Below are positions 16,065-25,530 of a stretch of DNA of 64,000 nt, one piece after another (positions within the stretch are counted from its first letter, which is position 1; the number at the start of each line of letters is the position of its first letter). Source of the stretch: Agromyces cavernae (GTDB taxonomy: Bacteria; Actinomycetota; Actinomycetes; Actinomycetales; Microbacteriaceae). The notes below the pieces were generated by a model, which was not told the DNA's origin, searched no databases, and saw nothing but the letters and a program-made list of their open reading frames with translations. The stretch is from assembly GCF_021044935.1 (NCBI RefSeq), contig NZ_JAJNMP010000003.1:744001-808000 (forward strand), written 5' to 3'. The position numbers and the translations under genes were made by a program.

Positions 16065-16883
16065 TCAGGGGTGGGCGGCGCTGATGAAGACATCGTTCAG
16101 GGTGACCGTGGTCAACGCCCGTGCCTCGAGGATCCCGGTCAACTGATCGAAGACCCGGGTCACCGGAAGATGATTCAAGTGCCCGATGATGATCCTTCCC
16201 GAAGCGAACCACTCGTTCGCCAGGTCGACGATCTGTTGATCGGGCAGCTCCCCGGAGTCCGCGAGCGACCCGTACCAGAGCGTCGGCGTCGTGTACCCGA
16301 TCGCCGCAGCCGCGGCGTCGACGCGGTCGTCGTGCGCTCCGTAGGGCGGACGGAAGTACGGTCTCGCATCCACGCCGTACACCTCGGCGAGGTAGTCGTG
16401 GTTGCGCTGCAACTCCGCCTGGATCGACGCGTCGTCAAGGGTCGTGAGATCGGGATGCGACCAGGTGTGGTTCGCGAGTTGCACCTGGCCCGACGCCACG
16501 AGCGACCGCAGCGCTTCGGCGTTCTCATCCCAGCTCGCATAGATGCCGTTGACGAACATCGTGAGCCGCGTGCCGGTCGCGGCCGCGAAGGCGGCATACG
16601 CGGCGACGACCTCTGTACTGGTTCCGTCGTCGACGGTCCACGCCATCACACTGCCCGACTCCGGCGGAAGTTCCGTCAGCGTCCCCGGCGGGACCGGAAG
16701 CCGCGCGGGCATCGGCGACGACGGGGCAGGGGCCGGCGGCACCGTCGGCGTTGCAGCCGGCGCTGAAGGAGTCGGCGGAACCGACGGCGGAAGCGCCTCG
16801 TCCAGTTGCTCACAGCCCGCCAACGAAACCGCCGAAACCGAAGCAAGAGCAAGCAGGGCAGTGCGACGGGTGATGTCTGCCAT
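16065..16883 (-). CDS. Polysaccharide deacetylase (CE4/NodB-type) lipoprotein
   Basis: 272 residues. A lipoprotein signal ends at LAG-C (Cys24), after a twin-arginine-like TRR. A Pro/Ala-rich linker (to about 65) leads to a NodB-homology domain. The first motif is TVDDGTS (family usual TFDDG), motif 2 is NHTWSHPDL (metal-binding HxxxH pattern), motif 3 is RPPYGAHD, and the later motifs are WYGSL and IIIGHLNH. The family removes acetyl groups from peptidoglycan or other glycans with a divalent metal. The ATG at 16883 has GGGGG eight bases upstream. No operon partner. Confidence 0.88.
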   Translation of the reverse strand: MADITRRTALLALASVSAVSLAGCEQLDEALPPSVPPTPSAPAATPTVPPAPAPSSPMPARLPVPPGTLTELPPESGSVMAWTVDDGTSTEVVAAYAAFAAATGTRLTMFVNGIYASWDENAEALRSLVASGQVQLANHTWSHPDLTTLDDASIQAELQRNHDYLAEVYGVDARPYFRPPYGAHDDRVDAAAAAIGYTTPTLWYGSLADSGELPDQQIVDLANEWFASGRIIIGHLNHLPVTRVFDQLTGILEARALTTVTLNDVFISAAHP

Positions 16884-16999
16884 CGGGCCCCCTGTGCGTC
16901 GAAGGTTGACGCAAGCATGCACCGTGATCTGACGAATGCTCGGAATCCAGGATGGCGCGCCGAAATCTCACGACCAGGGCGTGCAAGCCGACCAACGAG

Positions 17000-17028
17000 A
17001 ATGGCCCCCGCGGAATGCGAGGGCCATT
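17000..17028. terminator. Terminator hairpin after tRNA-Ser(GCT)
   Basis: AATGGCCC and GGGCCATT form an 8-bp stem (with further partial pairing) about 28 bases past the tRNA 3' end. On the plus strand TTTCTTC follows, so it could also stop transcription in that direction. Confidence 0.65.
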
Positions 17029-17055
17029 TCTTCAGTATCGGGGGCTCAAAGTGAG

Positions 17056-17144
17056 CGGAGACGAGGGGATTTGAACCCCTGGTCCCCTTACGGGGACTCC
17101 ACCTTAGCAGGGTGGTGCACTCGGCCGGACTATGCGACGTCTCC
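17056..17144 (-). tRNA. tRNA-Ser(GCT)
   Basis: A long-variable-arm tRNA of 89 nt: acceptor GGAGACG/CGTCTCC, anticodon stem CCACC/GGTGG with loop CTGCTAA carrying GCT, variable arm TCCCCGTAAGGGGA, T arm GGTTCAAATCC. CCA is not encoded. A probable -10 box TATGAT lies at 17176-17181 on the same strand. Confidence 0.97.
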
Positions 17145-17224
17145 TCGTGAACGCTGACGCGAACACGCGACAGCAATCATAACCCGAGGGTGCCCGAACT
17201 GACGATTCGAGCCGTTTCGGGCGG

Positions 17225-18520
17225 TCAGCCGTCGTTCGCCACCGAGCAGCGGGTCTCGGCCGCGGTCTGGCCCGTGACGTCGCTCGGCAGTGCCTCGGCG
17301 GTCGGTGCGGGCGCCGCAGGTACTTCGGTCGCCGGAGCCTCTTCGGCGGGCACCTCTTCAGCCGGCGCCTCTTCGACGGGCGCCTCTTCGACGGGCGCGT
17401 TCGGGTCGGCCGCCGAGGCGAACGACGCCTCGCCGGACGCGGGGTCGAAGATCACCGGCAGGTCTTCCTGCAGCGCGGTGTTGATGAGCAACGCCGATTC
17501 GCTCGGCACGACCTCGCCGTCGACATAACCGGTGGGGTACTGGATGAACGCGATCTTCGAGAGGTCGGTGTCCTTCAGCGCCTTCGCGATCGAGACCATA
17601 CGAGTGGGGTCGACGAGCGACGACGAGAGCTCCATGTTGCTGAGCGCGACCTTGGCGATCGAATAGAGCGCAACCGGGTCGCCGAGCGTGCCGCCGGTCT
17701 GCAGTTTGCGCGTGAGCGACGAGAGGAACACCTGCTGGTTCGAGATGCGCCCGAGGTCGCTGCCGTCGCCGACGCCATGCCGCGTGCGCAGGAACTGCAG
17801 CGCGTCCATGCCCCTGAGCGAGTGGGTGCCGGCCGACAGGTTGAGGTCGGTGTGCTCGTCGACGATCGGCTCGGCGACGCACACGTCGACACCGCCGACC
17901 GCCTCGGAGAGGCCCGCGACGCCCAGGAACTGCACAGTGCCGGCGAACGGGATCGTCAGGCCGGTGAGTTGTTCGACGGTCTTCACGACGCACGGCATGC
18001 CGCCGTAGGCGAGCACCGAGTTCATCTTCACGCCGTACTGCTCGTAGAGCGGGTCGCCGGCGGGGTCGGCAGGGTCGGTACAGGCGGGCACGTCGACGAG
18101 CATGTCGCGCGGGAAGCTGACGACCGAGGCGTGCGAGTGGTCTTCGGCGATGTGCATGAGCATCGTCACGTCGTTGAGCACGGCCGTCTCTTCGTCGGGG
18201 TCGCCGAACGCGTCGCCCTGGCCCTCGCGGCTGTCGCTGCCGATGACGAGCAGGTTGACACCGCCCTCGATGGCGCCGACATCGGGCACGCCGTCGAGCA
18301 CCGCCTCATTGTCGAGCGTGACCGTGGGCTTGAGCGAGCTTGCGAGATCGAAGGCGGCGTACGCGGCGACCGCGGTGCCCGACACGAGCGCGACGGCGAC
18401 GGTGGAGGCCAGGACCTTCGCCGCCGTCTTCCATGCGGAGTGCCTGCCGAGGCGTCCGTGGCGCGCGACCGAAGCTGACTTCGCCGCGCGACGCGAGGTG
18501 GGTCGCACCGCTTCTCTCAC
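17225..18520 (-). CDS. LytR-CpsA-Psr (LCP) family cell-wall polymer ligase 1
   Basis: 431 residues. A basic N-terminal tail is followed by one membrane helix (about 33-58, VLASTVAVALVSGTAVAAY). The extracellular LCP domain (about 85-330) has LLVIGSDSRE, LNDVTMLMHI and VVSFPRDMLVDVP, then FLRTRHGVGDGSDLGRI, with the Arg/Asp residues that bind the polyprenyl diphosphate. A tail of EEAPVEEAPAEE-type repeats follows. LCP proteins transfer teichoic acids or other glycopolymers to peptidoglycan. GTG 18520 has AGAGGAA just upstream. Paralogue of 18804-20138; tRNA-Ser genes flank it on both sides. Confidence 0.93.
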   Translation of the reverse strand: MREAVRPTSRRAAKSASVARHGRLGRHSAWKTAAKVLASTVAVALVSGTAVAAYAAFDLASSLKPTVTLDNEAVLDGVPDVGAIEGGVNLLVIGSDSREGQGDAFGDPDEETAVLNDVTMLMHIAEDHSHASVVSFPRDMLVDVPACTDPADPAGDPLYEQYGVKMNSVLAYGGMPCVVKTVEQLTGLTIPFAGTVQFLGVAGLSEAVGGVDVCVAEPIVDEHTDLNLSAGTHSLRGMDALQFLRTRHGVGDGSDLGRISNQQVFLSSLTRKLQTGGTLGDPVALYSIAKVALSNMELSSSLVDPTRMVSIAKALKDTDLSKIAFIQYPTGYVDGEVVPSESALLINTALQEDLPVIFDPASGEASFASAADPNAPVEEAPVEEAPAEEVPAEEAPATEVPAAPAPTAEALPSDVTGQTAAETRCSVANDG

Positions 18521-18572
18521 GTGTTCCTCTCGTGTCGCCTGGTCTCGTGTCGCCGGTCTCGATCTGCTTGCG

Positions 18573-18657
18573 CGGAGGGCGTGGGATTCGAACCCACGAG
18601 GCATTGCTGCCCACTGGTTTTCAAGACCAGCTCCATCGGCCGCTCGGACAGCCCTCC
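18573..18657 (-). tRNA. tRNA-Ser(TGA)
   Basis: 85 nt with long variable arm: acceptor GGAGGGC/GCCCTCC, anticodon stem CTGGT/ACCAG with loop CTTGAAA carrying TGA, variable arm TGGGCAGCAATGCCTC, T arm GGGTTCGAATCCCA. CCA is not encoded. It is only 52 bp upstream of the first LCP gene on the same strand with no terminator between, so read-through into that gene is possible. Confidence 0.97.
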
Positions 18658-18803
18658 AAGCCCGCGTTCACCCGCCTGAGGGCGAGATCGTGCAGGCAGG
18701 CCCCGATTCTAGCCGACGCGCATCTCGAACAGCCTTCCAGCCGCGCCTGAGAGAGCCCTGAAGCAGCGGGGATGCAGCGGCGGAGGCAGCCCGAAGGCAC
18801 CGC

Positions 18804-20138
18804 TCAGCCGGGGTTCGCGGTCGCGCAGCGCACCTCATCGGCAGTGAGCCCGGTGACGTCGTCGGGCAGCAGGGTGGCGGGCGGCACCGTCGGCGTCGGC
18901 GTCGGCGTGGAAGTTGCGGATGCCTCGGGGCTGGGCTCGGGGCCCAACGGCACGGCCGGCTCGGGGGCGAGTGGGGGGAGCGGTCCTGGCGTCGTCGTGG
19001 GCGCCGGCGGGGTCGGATCGGGAATCGTCCCGAACGGGGCATCCGTCGTCGCATTCGGGTTGACGGCGAGCGGCAGGTCCTGCTGCAACGCGAGGTTCAC
19101 GGCCGCGGCCGACGCCGAGGGCGTGACGTACCGGAGATCGGACGTGTAGACGGTCGGGTACTGCACGAATGTGATGCGACCGAGGTCGACCGCCTGCAGT
19201 GCCCGTGCGATCGCGACGAGCGTCACCGGATTCTGCATCGCGTTCGAGAGCTGCACGTTCGAGAGGATGACCTTGGCGATCGAGTAGAGCTTCACCGGGT
19301 CTCCGAGGGTGCCGCTCGCCTGCATCGTGCGGGCCAGCGAGGCGAGGAACGTCTGCTGGCTTGCGATGCGACCGAGGTCGCTGCCGTCGCCGACCCCGTG
19401 CCGGGTGCGCAGGAACGCGAGCGCAGTGTATCCCGTGATGACGTGCTTGCCCGCCGCGAGGTGCAGGCCCGATCGGATGTCGTCGACCGGATCGGCCAGG
19501 CACACCTCGATGCCCCCGACGGCCTCGGCGAGCGCGGCGACGCCCTGGAACTCGACGACCCCGCCCACCGGGATCTTCACGCCCGTGAGCTGCTCGATCG
19601 TGAGCGCGACGCAGGCGAGGCCGCCATAGCCGAGCACGCCGTTCAGGGGTGTCTCGAACAGCGCCGACAGGGTGTTCGTCGAGTCGGCCGGGTCGGGGCA
19701 CTCGGGCACCGACACGAGCATGTCGCGGGGGAAGCTCACGACCTCGACGTGCGAGTGGTCCTGCGAGAGGTGCACGAGCATCGTGACGTCGTTGAGCACG
19801 GCCGAGTCGATGTCGGGGTCGCCGAACGAGCCGTCGGCGGGGCGCTTGTCGCTGCCGACGAGGAGGAAGGTGAGGCCCCCGTCGATCGCACCGATGTCGG
19901 GCGCGCCCTCGAGGATCTCCTCGTTCGCGAGCGTCACGGTCGGCTTCTGCTGCACGGTGCGGACGAGATCGACGGCCGCATAGGCCACGACGGCGGCGGC
20001 GCTCACGGCGAGCACCGCGATGACGGATGCCGCGAGCTTGAGGTAGGTCGAAACGCCCGAGCGGCGGCGCACGCGACCATGGCGCGGCGGCTCGGCCGCC
20101 TCAGCCCCCGCCCCGGTGGCGCGCGCGTCACCCTTCAC
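18804..20138 (-). CDS. LytR-CpsA-Psr (LCP) family cell-wall polymer ligase 2
   Basis: 444 residues with the same plan as its neighbour: basic tail, one membrane helix (about 31-55), LCP domain (about 80-335) with FLLVGSDKRP, LNDVTMLVHL and VVSFPRDMLVSVP, then AFLRTRHGVGDGSDLGRI, and a Pro/Thr-rich tail ending DDVTGLTADEVRCATANPG. That ending matches the SDVTGQTAAETRCSVANDG end of the first copy, so the two arose by duplication and then acquired different linkers. GTG 20138 has AAGGGGA upstream. Role: attachment of wall glycopolymers. Confidence 0.93.
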   Translation of the reverse strand: MKGDARATGAGAEAAEPPRHGRVRRRSGVSTYLKLAASVIAVLAVSAAAVVAYAAVDLVRTVQQKPTVTLANEEILEGAPDIGAIDGGLTFLLVGSDKRPADGSFGDPDIDSAVLNDVTMLVHLSQDHSHVEVVSFPRDMLVSVPECPDPADSTNTLSALFETPLNGVLGYGGLACVALTIEQLTGVKIPVGGVVEFQGVAALAEAVGGIEVCLADPVDDIRSGLHLAAGKHVITGYTALAFLRTRHGVGDGSDLGRIASQQTFLASLARTMQASGTLGDPVKLYSIAKVILSNVQLSNAMQNPVTLVAIARALQAVDLGRITFVQYPTVYTSDLRYVTPSASAAAVNLALQQDLPLAVNPNATTDAPFGTIPDPTPPAPTTTPGPLPPLAPEPAVPLGPEPSPEASATSTPTPTPTVPPATLLPDDVTGLTADEVRCATANPG

Positions 20139-20204
20139 GTCGTCCCCTTCGACGCCCTTGATTCTACCGGCGTGTCGCGCCGGAAACCCGGTTCGACGGC
20201 GGAT

Positions 20205-21110
20205 TCAGGGCAGCGAGTCGAGGACCGCGGCGAGGCCGGCGTCGTCGATCGATCCGGCGACCTCGTCGGCGGCCGCGCGCACCTCGTCGGGAGCCTGGCC
20301 CATGGCGACCGAGCGCCCTGCCGCACCCGCCCACGAGAACATCTCGAGATCGTTGCGGCCGTCGCCCACGGCGATCACCCGGTCGGCGGGGAGGTCGAGC
20401 CAGCCGCGCACGCGTTCGAGCGCGGTGGCCTTGTTGACGCCGTCGGGGGCGATGTCGAGCCACGCCGTCCAGCCGATGGCGTAGCTCACGTGGTGCAGGC
20501 CCATCTGGTCGACGATCTCGAAGAACTCGTCGAGCCCGTGCTCGAGGCTCGTGACGACGACACGGGTCGCGCGCTGGTCGAGCAGTTCATCGAACTCGAC
20601 CTCGCGGGCGTTGTCGAGGTTCCACTCGACCATTCCGGTGGTGTAGAGCCGGAACCCGTCGGGAAGCTCGACCATGAACTTGCCCGCGGGCAGGAAGGTG
20701 CGGATGCGCTCGAGCACCGCGGTGGGGTCGAACGTCTCGACGTGCTCGCGAACGTACCGCCCGGGAGCCGTGGTGTCACGGCGCATCGTGATGGCGCCGT
20801 TCGCGCAGACGACGTACTCGGGCTCGAGGCCGAGGTGCTCGAGCACCGGGGCCGTGGTCGACCATGACCGGCCGGTCGCGAGGGTCACGATGTGCCCGCG
20901 CTCGACGGCCGCGGCGACGGCGTCGGCGACCGAGCCGTCGATGGTCTCGTCCTGATGCATGATGGTGCCGTCGACGTCGAGGGCGACGAACCACGCGCCA
21001 TCCGACTCTGCTGATCGATGAACCGACGAAGGAGGCGACCCGAGATCACCGACCTCGGGTCTCGATACGCTCGCTTCGCTCGCTACTCGACCAGCGATGT
21101 CTTTCATCAT
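20205..21110 (-). CDS. HAD-superfamily (Cof-type) hydrolase with repeat-coded N-terminus
   Basis: 301 residues. Cof-type phosphatase motifs: nucleophile in [14 protein letters not shown] (about 44-57), LATGRSW (motif II Thr), NKATALERV (motif III Lys) and [12 protein letters not shown] (motif IV). The substrate is probably a sugar or nucleotide phosphate, not determinable here. The first 35 or so residues do not look like a HAD domain: residues 6-17 ([12 protein letters not shown]) are the translation of palindromic repeat R1. No other start codon lies between the repeat and the catalytic motif. Its ATG overlaps the serS stop (ATGA), so the two are translationally coupled. Confidence 0.88.
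   Translation of the reverse strand: MMKDIAGRVASEASVSRPEVGDLGSPPSSVHRSAESDGAWFVALDVDGTIMHQDETIDGSVADAVAAAVERGHIVTLATGRSWSTTAPVLEHLGLEPEYVVCANGAITMRRDTTAPGRYVREHVETFDPTAVLERIRTFLPAGKFMVELPDGFRLYTTGMVEWNLDNAREVEFDELLDQRATRVVVTSLEHGLDEFFEIVDQMGLHHVSYAIGWTAWLDIAPDGVNKATALERVRGWLDLPADRVIAVGDGRNDLEMFSWAGAAGRSVAMGQAPDEVRAAADEVAGSIDDAGLAAVLDSLP
21058..21092. repeat. Palindromic repeat R1 inside the HAD gene
   Basis: GGTCTCGATACG...CTACTCGACC, a palindrome with a GCTTCGC-type centre, lies 17 bp after the HAD start codon and is read in frame as [12 protein letters not shown]. Confidence 0.85.
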
Positions 21111-22375
21111 CGCGACACCGGCTCGAGCCGCTCGAGCCCGCCGAGGTACCCGCGCAGCGCCTCGGGCACGACGACCGACCCATCGGCCTGCTGGTGGGTC
21201 TCGAGGATCGCGACGATCCACCGCGTGGTCGCGAGGGTGCCGTTGAGGGTCGCGACCGGTGCCGTCTTTCCGCTCTCGGTGCGGTGGCGGATGTCGAGCC
21301 GGCGCGCCTGGAACGTCGTGCAGTTCGACGTCGACGTGAGCTCGCGATAGGCGGCCTGCGTGGGCACCCACGCCTCGACGTCGTACTTGCGCGCGGCGCT
21401 CGAGCCGAGGTCGCCGGCCGCGGTGTCGATGACGCGGTAGGCGAGGCCGAGGTCTTGCAGCATGCCCTCCTGCCAGGCGAGGAGGCGCGCGTGCTCGGCC
21501 TCGGCGTCGGCCGGGTCGACGTAGCTGAACATCTCGAGCTTGTTGAACTGGTGCACGCGGATGATGCCGCGCGTGTCTTTTCCGTGGCTGCCCGCCTCTC
21601 GGCGGTAGCAGGTCGACCAGCCGGCGTAGCGGATGGGCCCGCCCGTCATGTCGAGGATCTCGTCGGCGTGGTAGCCGGCGAGCGCGACCTCGCTCGTTCC
21701 GGTGAGGTAGAGCTCGTCGTCGGGCAGGTAGTAGATGTCTTCGGAGTGGGCGCCGAGGAAGCCCGTGCCCTGCATGATCTCGGGACGCACGAGCGTGGGC
21801 GTGATGAGGGGCGTGAAGCCCGCGGCGATCGCACGGTCGAGGCCCATGTTCATGATGGCGAGCTCGAGCCTTGCGCCGACGCCCTTGAGGTACGAGAAGC
21901 GGGCGCCCGAGACCTTCGCGCCGCGCGGCATGTCGATGGCGTCGAGCAGCTCGCCGATCTCGAGGTGGTCGCGGGGCTCGAAGTCGAACGCGGGCAGCTC
22001 GCCGACCTCGCGCAGCACGATGTAGTCGTCTTCACCGCCGGCGGGCACCCCGTCGAGGACGATGTTGCCGAGCTTCTGCACGGCGAGCGTGAACTCGGCT
22101 TCGGCATCGCTCACCGCCTGATTCGCGGCCTTCACCCGGCCCGCGAGGTCCTGCGCTTCGGCGACGAGCGCGGCCTTGGCCTCTTTGGGCGCCTGCGCGA
22201 CCTGCTTGCCGAACGCGTTCTGCTCGGCGCGCAGCGCCTCGAACACCGTGATGGCGGTGCGGCGCGCCGTGTCGGCCGCGACGGCCTCGTCGACGAACTC
22301 CGCGGACTCGCCGCGGAGCTCTTGCGAACGCTTGATGAGGTCGGGGTTCTCGCGGAGCAGCACGGGGTCGATCAC
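21107..22375 (-). CDS. serS: Seryl-tRNA synthetase
   Basis: 422 residues, normal length. A coiled-coil tRNA-binding arm (about 30-105) precedes the class II catalytic core. Motif 2 is [18 protein letters not shown], followed by [10 protein letters not shown]; motif 3 is [15 protein letters not shown]. Ser and ATP contacts [12 protein letters not shown] and [13 protein letters not shown] are present. The GTG at 22373-22375 gives the family-typical start [13 protein letters not shown]; upstream frame to 22405 is not conserved-looking. It charges both tRNA-Ser species coded a few kilobases downstream on the same strand. The HAD gene overlaps its stop. Confidence 0.96.
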   Translation of the reverse strand: MIDPVLLRENPDLIKRSQELRGESAEFVDEAVAADTARRTAITVFEALRAEQNAFGKQVAQAPKEAKAALVAEAQDLAGRVKAANQAVSDAEAEFTLAVQKLGNIVLDGVPAGGEDDYIVLREVGELPAFDFEPRDHLEIGELLDAIDMPRGAKVSGARFSYLKGVGARLELAIMNMGLDRAIAAGFTPLITPTLVRPEIMQGTGFLGAHSEDIYYLPDDELYLTGTSEVALAGYHADEILDMTGGPIRYAGWSTCYRREAGSHGKDTRGIIRVHQFNKLEMFSYVDPADAEAEHARLLAWQEGMLQDLGLAYRVIDTAAGDLGSSAARKYDVEAWVPTQAAYRELTSTSNCTTFQARRLDIRHRTESGKTAPVATLNGTLATTRWIVAILETHQQADGSVVVPEALRGYLGGLERLEPVSR

Positions 22376-22446
22376 CCGAGCAAGTCTAGCCCGGGGCATC
22401 CGCACGTTCTCGGCCCTGAAAGCCCCGATGGAATACCGTTGGAATC

Positions 22447-23457
22447 GTGGCGAATGATCAGGGCGAACGGCCCGCGGATGCCGCGGGGTCGCACCCGCGC
22501 GCGGCCGTGATCTTCAACCCCTCGAAGCAGGGCGTGACGGCACTGCGCGAGGCCGTCGCACGCGCCGAGCGGCGGCAGGAGTTCGCTCCGACGATGTGGA
22601 TCGAGACCACCGAGGACGACCCCGGCAAGGGCATGGCGCGCGAGGCCGTCGACGCGGGAGTCGACCTCGTGCTGGCGGCCGGCGGCGACGGCACCGTGCG
22701 GGCGGTCGCTGCGGGGCTGCGCGACACGGGTGTGCCCGTGGGCATCGTTCCGCTCGGCACCGGCAACCTGTTCGCCCGCAACCTCGGCATCCCCGTGAAT
22801 GATCTGGCTGACGCCGTGGTGCTCGCGTTCTCGGGCATCGACCACGCCGTCGACGTGATCGTCGCCGACATCACCCGGCCCGACGGTTCCGACGAGTCGC
22901 ACGTTTCGCTCGTGCTTGCGGGCATCGGCATCGACGCCGCGATGATCTCGAACACCAACCCCGACCTGAAGAAGCGCGTCGGGTGGCTCGCCTACGTCGA
23001 CGCCGGCCTGCGCGCCATCCCCGCATCCAAGCCGTACCGGGCCACGCACCGCCTCGACAGCGGGCGCAACCACCGTTCGAAGGTCGCGAGCATCCTCGTG
23101 GCGAACTTGGGCTACCTCCCGGGAAACATCGAGCTCATCCCCGGCGCCGAGCTCGACGACGGCAAGCTCGACGTCGTCGTGCTGCAGCCGCGCAACATCT
23201 TCGGCTGGATCCTGATCTGGCGCACGGTGACGTGGGAGAACCGGGTGCTGCGCAAGTCGACCCTCGGCCGCCAGCTCATCGACCTCACGGGTGGCAACAA
23301 GAAGCAGCACATCGTCTACCTGCGCGGCCGGTCGGTCGAGATCGGCATCGAGGGGGCGCCCGAGGAGTTCGAGATCGACGGCGACGAGTTCGGCCAGGTG
23401 ATCGGCGCGACGTTCACCGTGTCGCCCGCATCGCTCGTCGTGCGGGTCGCGCGCTGA
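22447..23457 (+). CDS. Diacylglycerol kinase-like lipid kinase
   Basis: 336 residues of the DAGK catalytic family (YegS/DgkB-like). The nucleotide-binding loops are visible: VIFNPSKQG near the N-terminus (about 22-30), [15 protein letters not shown] (about 78-92) and [14 protein letters not shown] (about 102-115). The C-terminal domain contains GIGIDAAMI and ends with [13 protein letters not shown]. Members phosphorylate diacylglycerol, sphingosine or other lipids; the exact substrate is not visible. The GTG start is divergent from serS with a 71-bp gap. Confidence 0.9.
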   Translation: MANDQGERPADAAGSHPRAAVIFNPSKQGVTALREAVARAERRQEFAPTMWIETTEDDPGKGMAREAVDAGVDLVLAAGGDGTVRAVAAGLRDTGVPVGIVPLGTGNLFARNLGIPVNDLADAVVLAFSGIDHAVDVIVADITRPDGSDESHVSLVLAGIGIDAAMISNTNPDLKKRVGWLAYVDAGLRAIPASKPYRATHRLDSGRNHRSKVASILVANLGYLPGNIELIPGAELDDGKLDVVVLQPRNIFGWILIWRTVTWENRVLRKSTLGRQLIDLTGGNKKQHIVYLRGRSVEIGIEGAPEEFEIDGDEFGQVIGATFTVSPASLVVRVAR

Positions 23458-23469
23458 GGTTGCCCTCGG

Positions 23470-24411
23470 TCAGCCGGCGCGTCGCGTGGGTCGCAGCGGG
23501 CGCGCCGACTGGACGCCGAGCAGCACGAGGCCGATGACCGACGCGAACGCCGCCGCGGCGATCGGCCCGATGCCCACCTCGCCGACTCGCCCGAGGGCGA
23601 CCGTCGTCAATTGATCGGCCCGCGGTCCGGACTCGGTCCACATCACGCCCTGGCCGTCGGCGATGAGTCCGCCCAGCCAGAATGTCGCGATGGCCCCGAC
23701 GATCGCGATGGCGATGAGCCCGTAGGCGGCCGGCACACGCGGGAACGCCGACGCCCGCCCACCTGCGTCGCGGTCGGCGGATGCGGCGAGCTGGTGCAGT
23801 CCGGCAACCGTGGTCACCACGACGATGCCGATGGCGCCGATCATGACCATGGCCGGCGGAACGCTCCACTGCAGGAACATGAACGCGTTGGAGTTCGCGC
23901 CGCCGAACCCGTTGTAGTAGCGGGGGTCGATGGCCGCCGACCACGACCACCACAGCCCGCCCGCGAGGATCGCCCCCGAGAACAACCAGCCCGCGATGAG
24001 CCAGGCCCGGGCGCGCACAGCGGACTCGGGATCATCGGGCTCGACGCCGGAGAACGCTGCGGCGAAGGGATCGGCGGTGGAGGGATCGGTCGAGGCATCG
24101 GTGGCGGGCTCAGCAGGGGCCTTGCCGTCGGACGCGCCTGCGCCCGGTGCAGGAGCGTGGGGCACGCGCGCCCTCGGCGTGCCGCGGTCGGCGACGCGCG
24201 GCTCGCGCACCGGGGAAACCTCGGGCTCGAGCCGAGCCGGGCGGGACTCGACCTGCTCGCGCGGCTCACGAGTGACCGGCACCGGCGCGACCACGGGCGA
24301 CCCGGGCGGCGGCGAATCGGCGTGGGGCGGGGCATCCGCCTCACTGCCGACGTACCCGCGCTGGAACCGCGGATCGTAGCGCGGATCGATGCGCGCCTTG
24401 CTGTCGGTCAT
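23470..24411 (-). CDS. Membrane protein with long disordered N-terminus
   Basis: 313 residues. Residues 1-125 are Pro, Arg and acidic rich and probably cytoplasmic and unstructured. Four membrane helices follow (about 132-155, 172-195, 222-246, 273-295). The loop SWSAAIDPRYYNGFGGANSNA and the end SARPLRPTRRAG are the only distinctive segments. ATG 24411 is preferred because GGGGGA lies directly upstream. It sits between the lipid-kinase gene (convergent) and pheA (same strand, 38-bp gap). I do not recognise the function. Confidence 0.75.
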   Translation of the reverse strand: MTDSKARIDPRYDPRFQRGYVGSEADAPPHADSPPPGSPVVAPVPVTREPREQVESRPARLEPEVSPVREPRVADRGTPRARVPHAPAPGAGASDGKAPAEPATDASTDPSTADPFAAAFSGVEPDDPESAVRARAWLIAGWLFSGAILAGGLWWSWSAAIDPRYYNGFGGANSNAFMFLQWSVPPAMVMIGAIGIVVVTTVAGLHQLAASADRDAGGRASAFPRVPAAYGLIAIAIVGAIATFWLGGLIADGQGVMWTESGPRADQLTTVALGRVGEVGIGPIAAAAFASVIGLVLLGVQSARPLRPTRRAG

Positions 24412-24449
24412 TCCCCCATTCTCGACTCGCGCGTCGAGAATGACCAGCC

Positions 24450-25409
24450 TCAATCGGTGTCGGGTTCGCCGCTCACGAGCCCGCGCAGCCAGTCGCGCGC
24501 CTCGATGAAGATCTCGTCGTCGAACTTCGAGTGGTACTCGATCGCGCGCTGATCGGCCCGGGGGTACGAGCCGAGGAAGATCACCTTGGGGCTCGTGCGA
24601 CGCAGGCCCAGCAGCGCGTCGGCCACGCGCTCGTCGGAGACGTGCCCGTCGAGATCGACGACGAACCGGTAGCGGCCGAGGGCATCGCCGATGGGGCGGG
24701 ACTCGAGCAGCGACAGGTTCACGCCACGGGTCGAGAACTGCTCGAGCATGGCGAGCAGGGCGCCGGGCTCGTCGTTGGGCAGCTCGACGATGAGGCTCGT
24801 CTTGTCGGCGCCGGTCGGCTCGGGAAGCACCCGCGAGCGGCTCACGAGCACGAACCGCGTGACCGCGTTCGGGTTGTCGCCGATGTCGCGCGCGAGCACG
24901 TCGACGTCGAGGTGGTCGGTGATGCCGGGCGGCGCGACCGCGGCATCGGCCTGGCTGCCGTCGAAGAGGGATGCCGCCGCCTGCACATTGCTCGCCGCCG
25001 GGATGTGCCCGTGGTCGGGCAGGTGCTGCTCGAGCCAGCCGCGCGACTGCGCGTAGGCGACGGGATGCGCGTTGACGAGCCGCACCTCGTCGAGCCGGGT
25101 GCCCGGGCGGGCGACGAGGACGAAGTTGACCGGCACGAGGTACTCCCCGACGATGCGGAGCCCGGGCACGGTCGCGAGGGCGTCCTGCGTGGCGCTCACG
25201 CCGCCCTCGATCGAGTTCTCGATGGCGATCATCGCGGCGGTCGAACGCCCGGTCGAGACATCCGCCAGCGCCTCGCCGACGTTGTTCACCGACCGCCAGT
25301 GCCCGCCTGCCGCCTCGGGGACCTGCTTGAGCGCCGCCTCGGTGAACGTGCCGGCCGGTCCGAGATAGGAGTAGGTCTCCTCGGGCTTCGCAGGCACGGC
25401 TTCGGTCAT
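24450..25409 (-). CDS. pheA: Prephenate dehydratase
   Basis: 319 residues, the monofunctional form usual in actinobacteria. It converts prephenate to phenylpyruvate, the committed step of phenylalanine synthesis. The catalytic domain (about 12-190) begins YSYLGPAGTFTEAAL, has IAIENSIEGGVSATQDAL, and ends with the catalytic TRF in NAVTRFVLV. The C-terminal ACT domain (about 203-285) contains SLIVELPNDEPGALLAML and the ESRP phenylalanine-binding motif in LLESRPIG, so feedback inhibition by phenylalanine is expected. About 30 extra residues follow the ACT domain. Confidence 0.95.
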   Translation of the reverse strand: MTEAVPAKPEETYSYLGPAGTFTEAALKQVPEAAGGHWRSVNNVGEALADVSTGRSTAAMIAIENSIEGGVSATQDALATVPGLRIVGEYLVPVNFVLVARPGTRLDEVRLVNAHPVAYAQSRGWLEQHLPDHGHIPAASNVQAAASLFDGSQADAAVAPPGITDHLDVDVLARDIGDNPNAVTRFVLVSRSRVLPEPTGADKTSLIVELPNDEPGALLAMLEQFSTRGVNLSLLESRPIGDALGRYRFVVDLDGHVSDERVADALLGLRRTSPKVIFLGSYPRADQRAIEYHSKFDDEIFIEARDWLRGLVSGEPDTD

Positions 25410-25530
25410 GCAGGCCAGCCTAGTTCGCTCCCGACCCTCAGGTTTCTGCCGCTCGGGTCTCCGCCCGCGGGGCGGGATGGCTTAGCGTCGAGAGCGGACG
25501 GACCGCGATCGGACGCGAGGGGGCCGGCTC

